Source: Spirochaetota bacterium
GTDB taxonomy: Bacteria > Spirochaetota > Spirochaetia > Treponematales > Treponemataceae
Reading direction: 5' to 3'
Assembly: GCA_023393015.1 (NCBI GenBank)
Contig: JAEWMY010000030.1
Span: 1-29,832, forward strand
Length of the DNA: 29,832 nt
The notes below the pieces were generated by a model. That model was not told where the DNA came from, made no database searches, and saw only the letters and a program-made list of their open reading frames with translations. Each line of letters starts with the position of its first letter. The first letter of the stretch is position 1. This document shows, in pieces, positions 24,554-29,832 of the stretch. The position numbers and the translations under genes were made by a program.

Positions 24554-26330
24554 ACTCCCGTTCCCGTTCCAATTCCGATAAAAGGGCCCGCGCGCGGTGA
24601 TTCGAGGGATCAAGCTCCAAGGCATACCCGAGAACGCTCGCCGCGCGATCGATAAGACGCGAACGGACGAGGAGGCGGGCAAGGCGTAGATGCAGGCGGC
24701 TTTGGTCCGCGTTAGCCGGGGCCATGCCGGCGGCAAGGGAAAGTTCGTCGATCGCTCGCGGGACGTTGCCCGAACGTTCGTGCACGGCGGCGATATTCGC
24801 GAGGGAAACCCATGACTCGTCGCCGGCGGCGGCGCCTGCCTGGAATTCCTCGAGCGCGCGTTCCAATTTCCCGGACATCGCGGCCTCCAAGCCGGAATAA
24901 AAGCGGAGCCGTCCGTCGGAGAGACCTTCGTTGATCGAAAAGGCCGTCGCGTACTCGCCGACCGAAACGAAGTGCCAAACGGCGTATCCCCCTACGAAGG
25001 GGTCGTCGGGGGATCGTTCCAAAAGCCGCCATATCTCGGCGTTTGACCGAGTCTTGTCGGGGTCGAGCGCGAACCGAAGGCGTGATCGTTCGATCAAAAA
25101 GCGCGCGTCCAGGGCATGGGTCTCGCCCGCGCACGCCGCGTCGAGCAGGGACACCGCGCGGTCGACGGTATAGTCGGGAGGCAACAGCTCGGCGCGCGCG
25201 TCCTCGCTCAGGAAATCGCGTTCGATCAGGTACTCGGAAACAGGATCGGACGCTCTGCCCGAGGAACCGGCGGCGCGCCGCGTCGGTTCGCGCGTGACGG
25301 CAAGCCGCGCGAAACGCGCGACGGCCGGATAGTATTTCGGGAAGCGGTCGAGGCACGAGTCGATCGCGCGGACGGATTCGCGCCGCCCTTCCTCCGATCC
25401 GTCTTCCAACGCGACCGAAAGGTTGAACCAGGCCACGGGGGATCGATCGGGAAAACGCTCGGTCGATTCGGCCCAGGCACGGGCCGCGTCCTCGCTCCCT
25501 CGGGCGTTTCCGACACGCCATGCCGCGTCCGCGCGCAATTCAAGCTCGTGCGCCGACGGAACGGTTCCCGCTCGGTCAAGCAGCCGGAGCGCGTCGCCGT
25601 ATAACCCGGCGTCATAATGCACGAGCGCTGCGAGGTAGCGTTCCCGACCGCCGGCTTCGCTTCCGGCGTCACGACCGTTATCACCGCCGATGCCGTTACC
25701 GGCGTCGTAACCGACGAGTTTTCGGGCGTACTCGCACGCCACGCCCATCTCGCCCCGTTCCGCGGACAGCGCGACGGCATTTCGCAAAAAAGAGGGAATT
25801 CCGGTCACGTCGTACGCGACTTCCAGGCACTCGGTATCGATGAGGTTGATATCCTCCGCGCTCAAGGCGGATTGCAGCTCCAGGGACGCGGAGAGAGCGG
25901 CGAACCTTCCCGCGCGCAGCGGTTTCGCGACCCGCGCCGCGTCGTCGAGCGAACCCGCCTCAGCGAGGGCATATGCGAGGACGGCCGCGAGGGATTCCGA
26001 CGCGGGGCTTTTTACAAGGGCTTTTTTCAGGGTGTCCATCGACCGTGTCGAAAGACCGAGCGAACGCTCGCGCTTGTAGATCGAAAGCCATTGACCCGAA
26101 CCGGCGGCTCCCTTTCTGAGCGAGAGGAGAATCCTCGCGGCATTCCGCGCGTCGCCCGAAGCGATCAGTTCGTCGGCCCTGGCCAACTTCCGGTACCATG
26201 ACTCGGAATCGCGCGCCGCGTTCCGCGAGACGACGAAAACGGCCGCGGAAACGACGATAACGAGAAAGACGCACGCGAGGCTCACCGCCAACGGGGACGG
26301 GCGAAACGCGAGGCCGCGCGGGGTACTCAA
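24552..26330 (-). CDS. Membrane-anchored TPR-like repeat protein
   Basis: A 592-aa protein with an N-terminal membrane anchor (residues 14-34, LAVSLACVFLVIVVSAAVFVV) and no lipobox or clear cleavage site. The remainder is helical, alanine- and leucine-rich and shows weak tetratricopeptide-type repeats, clearest near 225-275 (ALVHYDAGLYGDALRLLDRA) and in the last 120 residues (ALEEFQAGAAAGDESWVSLA, AAVHERSGNVPRAIDELSLA, ASVLGYALELDPSNHRARAL). A glycine/aspartate-rich insert lies at about 210-225. The start is TTG at 26330, overlapping the nusB stop (TTGA). TPR proteins are scaffolds, so a periplasmic assembly role is possible but unproven. It sits at the position of an uncharacterised gene in the T. 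pallidum groES-nusB interval. Confidence 0.72.
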   Translation of the reverse strand: MSTPRGLAFRPSPLAVSLACVFLVIVVSAAVFVVSRNAARDSESWYRKLARADELIASGDARNAARILLSLRKGAAGSGQWLSIYKRERSLGLSTRSMDTLKKALVKSPASESLAAVLAYALAEAGSLDDAARVAKPLRAGRFAALSASLELQSALSAEDINLIDTECLEVAYDVTGIPSFLRNAVALSAERGEMGVACEYARKLVGYDAGNGIGGDNGRDAGSEAGGRERYLAALVHYDAGLYGDALRLLDRAGTVPSAHELELRADAAWRVGNARGSEDAARAWAESTERFPDRSPVAWFNLSVALEDGSEEGRRESVRAIDSCLDRFPKYYPAVARFARLAVTREPTRRAAGSSGRASDPVSEYLIERDFLSEDARAELLPPDYTVDRAVSLLDAACAGETHALDARFLIERSRLRFALDPDKTRSNAEIWRLLERSPDDPFVGGYAVWHFVSVGEYATAFSINEGLSDGRLRFYSGLEAAMSGKLERALEEFQAGAAAGDESWVSLANIAAVHERSGNVPRAIDELSLAAGMAPANADQSRLHLRLARLLVRSRLIDRAASVLGYALELDPSNHRARALLSELERERE

Positions 26331-26758
26331 GGCGCCCGAGACCCCTCGTGTTTTTTTCTGATACTGTCGAGAACCGCGTTCACGAATCGATACGAGTCGT
26401 CCGCGCCGAATTCCTTGCAGATGTCCACCGCCTCGTCGATGACGATCGACGGATGCACGTCATGCTGGTACAAGAGCGAATACGCGCTCATCCGGAGAAT
26501 GGCGAGATCCACCTTGTTCAAGCGGTCAAAGTCCCAGTTGGTGAGGTTTTCGGCTATGTTACGGTCGATCTCTTCGATGTGCTCGATCGCGCCGGCGATA
26601 ATGAGTCGGGGAAATGCCATTCCTTCCTCCCCGAGTCGCTCGCGCTTGTCGTCTTCGACCCAGTCAAACGCCAGGAGATCCTCGAGGGATCTCCTGGAAA
26701 CGTCCCAGGCATACAGCGCCTGGAACGCGATTATCCTTCCCTTCCTGCGTCCCGCCAT
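26327..26758 (-). CDS. nusB: Transcription antitermination factor NusB
   Basis: A 143-aa all-helical RNA-binding protein that works with NusE on rRNA boxA antitermination. Recognisable parts are GRIIAFQALYAWDVS at the N-terminus, INRNI-like EIDRNIAENLTNWDFDRLNKVDLAILRMSAYSLL in the middle and VIDEAVDICKEFGADDSYRFVNAVLDSI at the C-terminus. It starts 4 nt after the foldase stop and overlaps the TPR-like start, so all three are co-translated in one operon. The size is normal for the family. Confidence 0.93.
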   Translation of the reverse strand: MAGRRKGRIIAFQALYAWDVSRRSLEDLLAFDWVEDDKRERLGEEGMAFPRLIIAGAIEHIEEIDRNIAENLTNWDFDRLNKVDLAILRMSAYSLLYQHDVHPSIVIDEAVDICKEFGADDSYRFVNAVLDSIRKKHEGSRAP

Positions 26759-26762
26759 CTCG

Positions 26763-27845
26763 TTACCAGGCGAGGATTTTCGCCAGTTCGGCGTCGTTCT
26801 TCATGAACTGGAAGTTCTCCGGTTTCCTGAGATCGTTGATGAGCTGCTGGAGGGCGTTGCTGATAGCGGCGTTCTGCGCCTGCCCCATGAGGTTCCCGCG
26901 GATGTACTCGTAGACCGTCACGGTTGTTCCGGGCTTGACGATGTCGCTCAGCTCCAGGATTTTCGCGGCGTATTTCTGCTGTACGATGAAACACTGGTAG
27001 TCGTTGGCGGTTTCGGTCACGTCTGAAACCTCGCCTTCGTTCATGGCGAATATCTTGAGGAGCGCCTCCATCGGGATGCCAAGCTGTTTGGAAGCCGAGG
27101 CGTTCTTGTTCACGAAGAGCTCTCCGGCCTGGTAGCCGGAGTTCGCGGCTTGCGATCTCACCTTGATCTCCGCCGTGGACGCGGGTTTATCCTTGATTTG
27201 CTTGTGCAGTTCCTTCAGCTTCGCCTCGGCTTGCGGGGCGTTGTCGCCTTTCGGCACGACGATGAGGAAAAGTTTCGCCATGTCGGTTTGCACGAAGCTC
27301 TGCTTGTTGAGCTCGTAGTTCGCGCGGATGTCCGCGTCGCTCGGCGCGGGGGTAGCCTGTATCTCGGCCTGCTTCTTCGTCATGACGTATCGCTGCGCGA
27401 TCATCTGATTTCTGAGGAAGGCCTTGTACTCCGCGACGTTCATCCCGTTTTGGGCTCGCATATAGTCGTCCAGGGACATGCCGGAGCGTTCCTTCACCAT
27501 CTGCGCGAATTCGAGCTCGGTCACCTTCTTCCCGATCTGCTGCGAGATCATCTGGGCGAAACTCTGGTTGATTTCGGAATCGGGGATCTTGATGCCCTCT
27601 TTCTCGGCGGCTTGCACGACGAGCCGCTCGTTGATGATAGTATCGAGCACCTTTTTCCGCTCGTCCACGGTCATGACCCGATTGAGTTCCTTCTGGTACG
27701 CCTCGACGCGTCCCTTGAGCTGCTTGAGCGTGATCGGCTCCGTCTTCTGCAATTTGATGTTCACGATCGACTGTAAATCGCTCTGAGCCGCGATGGAGCC
27801 AACCGACAAAACGAGGGAAACCACGCTGATTACGAAACGCTTCAT
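26763..27845 (-). CDS. SurA/PrsA-like periplasmic peptidyl-prolyl isomerase
   Basis: A 360-aa exported protein with a signal peptide (MKRFVISVVSLVLSVGSIAA, likely cut before Gln21). Residues about 22-165 form a SurA-type chaperone domain (VLDTIINERLVVQAAEKEGI, IPDSEINQSFAQMISQQIG). Residues about 180-300 resemble a degenerate parvulin domain (AKLFLIVVPKGDNAPQAEAK, GYQAGELFVN, IFAMNEGEVSDVTETANDYQ). The C-terminal helix region follows. It should help fold or deliver outer-membrane proteins. The ATG at 27845 has AGAAGG 6 nt before it. It matches the position and type of T. pallidum Tp1016, described as a PPIase-like membrane-associated protein. Catalytic activity is uncertain, as the parvulin part is weak. 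Confidence 0.82.
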   Translation of the reverse strand: MKRFVISVVSLVLSVGSIAAQSDLQSIVNIKLQKTEPITLKQLKGRVEAYQKELNRVMTVDERKKVLDTIINERLVVQAAEKEGIKIPDSEINQSFAQMISQQIGKKVTELEFAQMVKERSGMSLDDYMRAQNGMNVAEYKAFLRNQMIAQRYVMTKKQAEIQATPAPSDADIRANYELNKQSFVQTDMAKLFLIVVPKGDNAPQAEAKLKELHKQIKDKPASTAEIKVRSQAANSGYQAGELFVNKNASASKQLGIPMEALLKIFAMNEGEVSDVTETANDYQCFIVQQKYAAKILELSDIVKPGTTVTVYEYIRGNLMGQAQNAAISNALQQLINDLRKPENFQFMKNDAELAKILAW

Positions 27846-27906
27846 GTCATACCTTCTTCGATACATCGCTGAATCTTATTGAATAAACAGTATTGGTTAC
27901 GGGAAG

Positions 27907-29706
27907 TTACTCGGTCATCCGCTCCAAAACCGCGCGAATTCGCCGTACTCCGGCGGAAGACGACTGTTCTTTCTGGATGCGGAAGACGCCCATCGAGCCG
28001 GTTCGCTCGACGTGTGGGCCGCCGCAAACTTCTTTGGAGAACGACCCGATCGAATACACCTTGACGGTATCTTCGTATTTTTCTCCGAAAAGGGCCATCG
28101 CTCCCGCTTTTTTCGCCTCTTCGAGGGGCAGAATCTCCATCACCACGGGCAGGTCCGCTCGGATCTGCTCGTTGACGATTTCCTCGACGCGGCGAATCTC
28201 CTCGGGCGTCATCGGCGCGGGATGGGTAAAATCGAAACGCATCCGTTCCGCGGTAATGTTGGATCCCTTCTGCCCGACGTGATCGCCGAGAACCATGCGA
28301 AGGGCCTTTTGCAGCAAGTGCGTCGCCGTGTGATACGCCGTCGTCTGCTCGGAATGGTCGGCGAGGCCGCCCTTGAAAACCTGTTCGCTTCCCGCGCGGG
28401 AAAGTTCCTGGTGTTTTTTGAAGGCTTCGTCGAATTCCTCGCGGTTGACCGTCAAGCCTCCCTCACAGGCGAGCTCTTCGGTCAATTCGATGGGGAACCC
28501 GTAGGTATCGTACAACTTGAAGGCAAGGCGCCCGGACATGGTTTTCTGCGGGTTTTTCAGCAGATTCGGTAGCATCTTCTCGAACTCCGCCTCGCCCTTT
28601 TGGAGCGTAACGAGAAATTTTTCCTCCTCCGCCCTGAGTTCGGAGAGGACAAAGTCGGCCTTTTCGCCGATTTCGGGATAGGGTTCCCGGTACATGGCGA
28701 TCGCGACCTCCGCGATCTTACCGAGAAACAGCCCGTCAACGCCGAGTTTTCTGCCGTGCCTGACCGCGCGGCGTATGAGGCGGCGAAGGACATAGCCCGC
28801 CCCGACGTTCGAAGGCGTGACGCCCTTGGGATCGCCGAGGATAAACGTCGCCGCCCGCGCGTGGTCGCAGATAATGCGAATGGAAACGTCGTCGGCGTCG
28901 TTCGCCCCGTATTTCTTGCCCGAAACGGCCTCGACGGCCGCGATAAACGGGATGAAAATCTCGGTCTCGTAAACGGATTTCTTTCCGTTGAGCATCGCCA
29001 CGGTGCGCTCGATCCCCATGCCCGTATCCACGCACGTTCGTTCGAGCTTCTGGTAGGTTCCGTCCTTCAGCTTGTTGTACTGCATGAAGACGTCGTTCCA
29101 TATCTCGATATACTTGCCGCAATGACAGCCGGGGCGGCACTCGGGCCCGCACGCGGGTTTCCCCGTATCCACGAACATCTCGGTATCGGGGCCGCACGGG
29201 CCCGTCTCGCCGGCCGGACCCCACCAGTTGTCCTCACGCGGCAAGAAGTGAATGCGTTCCTTGGGAATTCCGAGGGAATTCCAGATCGCCGCCGATTCCT
29301 CGTCCCGGGGAACGCCTTCTTCGCCGGCGAACACGGTAACGGAGAGGGAATCGACGGGAAGGGAGAGATACTCCGGGCTCGTAAGGAACTCGAAGCTATA
29401 GGCAATCGCCTCTTTCTTGAAGTAATCGCCGAGCGACCAGTTACCGAGCATCTCGAAACAAGTAAGGTGACTCGGGTCTCCTACCGCGTCGATATCGCCG
29501 GTACGTATGCATTTTTGGTAGTTCGTCAGACGCGTTCCCGCCGGATGCGCTTCTCCCATCAGGTACGGTACCAAGGGATGCATTCCCGCGGTCGTAAAAA
29601 GAACCGTCGGATCGTTTTCGGGAATAAGCGACTTTCCGGAGATTTCCGCGTGCGCCTTGCTTTTAAAGAACGCGATATACTTGGCTCGTAGCTCGTTGGC
29701 GGTCAT
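27907..29706 (-). CDS. alaS: Alanyl-tRNA synthetase, compact form
   Basis: A 599-aa enzyme against about 875 in E. coli. The catalytic core is complete: RAKYIAFFKSKAHAEISG at the start, DPTVLFTTAGMHPLVPYLMG, TNYQKCIRTGDIDAVG, TCFEMLGNWSLGDYFK, EIWNDVFMQYNK and NVGAGYVLRRLIRRAVRHG. The tRNA-recognition helices follow. The editing domain has HTATH (His459, His463) and CGGPH (Cys561, His565), the four zinc-site ligands. The beta-barrel segment normally lying before HxxxH is reduced to about 15 residues, and the C-terminal C-Ala oligomerisation domain is absent. Short AlaRS is known in treponemes. The ATG at 29706 has no clear Shine-Dalgarno. Confidence 0.95.
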   Translation of the reverse strand: MTANELRAKYIAFFKSKAHAEISGKSLIPENDPTVLFTTAGMHPLVPYLMGEAHPAGTRLTNYQKCIRTGDIDAVGDPSHLTCFEMLGNWSLGDYFKKEAIAYSFEFLTSPEYLSLPVDSLSVTVFAGEEGVPRDEESAAIWNSLGIPKERIHFLPREDNWWGPAGETGPCGPDTEMFVDTGKPACGPECRPGCHCGKYIEIWNDVFMQYNKLKDGTYQKLERTCVDTGMGIERTVAMLNGKKSVYETEIFIPFIAAVEAVSGKKYGANDADDVSIRIICDHARAATFILGDPKGVTPSNVGAGYVLRRLIRRAVRHGRKLGVDGLFLGKIAEVAIAMYREPYPEIGEKADFVLSELRAEEEKFLVTLQKGEAEFEKMLPNLLKNPQKTMSGRLAFKLYDTYGFPIELTEELACEGGLTVNREEFDEAFKKHQELSRAGSEQVFKGGLADHSEQTTAYHTATHLLQKALRMVLGDHVGQKGSNITAERMRFDFTHPAPMTPEEIRRVEEIVNEQIRADLPVVMEILPLEEAKKAGAMALFGEKYEDTVKVYSIGSFSKEVCGGPHVERTGSMGVFRIQKEQSSSAGVRRIRAVLERMTE

Positions 29707-29714
29707 GGTTTACC

Positions 29715-29744
29715 ATAGTAGAATATGCTAGACCCGTTTGTCAA
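29715..29744 (-). promoter_or_regulatory. alaS promoter
   Basis: On the minus strand a perfect TTGACA (29744-29739), an 18-bp spacer and TACTAT (29720-29715). The -10 ends 8 nt before the ATG, so the transcript would have almost no leader. Confidence 0.6.
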
Positions 29745-29768
29745 CGCAAGCCCGGTGCGGCGTTACAG

Positions 29769-29803
29769 AAAAAAAAACCGGTCCGGTGACAACCGGGCCG
29801 GTT
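29769..29803 (-). terminator. Intrinsic terminator of a gene beyond the right edge
   Basis: AACCGGCCCGG pairs with CCGGACCGGTT (10 of 11) around a 6-nt loop, followed by a run of T on the minus strand (nine T in all). A smaller hairpin (ACCGT-CCTG-ACGGT) lies just before it. It separates the off-window gene from alaS. Confidence 0.85.
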
Positions 29804-29822
29804 ACAAACCGTCAGGACGGTC

Positions 29823-29832
29823 TTACTTCTTC
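29823..29832 (-). CDS. Possible last codons of an upstream gene (partial)
   Basis: On the minus strand the edge reads AAG AAG TAA, which would be a Lys-Lys C-terminus and stop, directly before two hairpins and a T tract. The terminator position supports a gene ending here, but three codons cannot identify it. Confidence 0.25.

Noticed and set aside
28600..29691. A 363-aa plus-strand open frame opposite alaS.
   Set aside because: A shadow of alaS with no motif or ribosome site; alaS is supported by all class II synthetase landmarks.

Overview
The window reads as a chromosomal segment of a GC-rich spirochaete, most likely a treponeme or close relative. The best evidence is the right-hand gene order: sigma-70 factor, groES without groEL, a TPR-like membrane-anchored protein, nusB, a SurA/PrsA-like secreted foldase and an unusually short alaS. 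As I remember it, this matches the order around groES in Treponema pallidum. GC content is high across the genes and drops only at promoters. There is no phage, insertion sequence, CRISPR array, rRNA or tRNA that I can support.

Layout. (1) 47-2480, minus strand: tetR, a 61-aa symporter accessory protein and an SSS-family symporter in one coupled operon, with a strong palindrome just upstream of tetR. (2) 2555-7297, minus: a complete branched-chain amino-acid-type ABC importer, livJ-H-M-G-F, with GC-only stem-loops separating the binding protein from the membrane genes. (3) 7453-8491, minus: a small membrane protein and a divergent DapB-like reductase with a TTG start. (4) 8620-16654, plus: DHH phosphoesterase, queH, dnaE, yggT and recG, tightly packed. 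(5) 16716-22151, minus: glnA, an ANTAR-domain protein, glnK and amtB, followed by pyrG with its own leader. (6) 22333-23911, minus: a HAD phosphatase and a sigma-70 factor. (7) 24223-24489, plus: groES. (8) 24552-29706, minus: the TPR-like protein, nusB, foldase and alaS.

The most interesting part is the nitrogen cluster. glnA (a non-adenylylated GSI-alpha type), an ANTAR protein whose receiver domain has lost the phosphorylation residues, the P-II protein and the ammonium channel lie in one operon. Intrinsic-terminator-like hairpins sit 25 nt before the start codons of both glnA and amtB. In each case an alternative hairpin would consume the 5' arm of the terminator. The one before amtB has a six-base loop with A at position 1 and G at position 4, the signature of ANTAR target RNAs. 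This suggests antitermination control of ammonium assimilation. pyrG and livJ also have a promoter followed by a terminator-like hairpin before the gene.

Several genes (dnaE, the HAD gene, alaS) have a -10-like hexamer 6 to 8 nt before the ATG and no clear Shine-Dalgarno sequence, which suggests leaderless or near-leaderless transcripts. All functions are read from motifs and family knowledge; no database search was possible.
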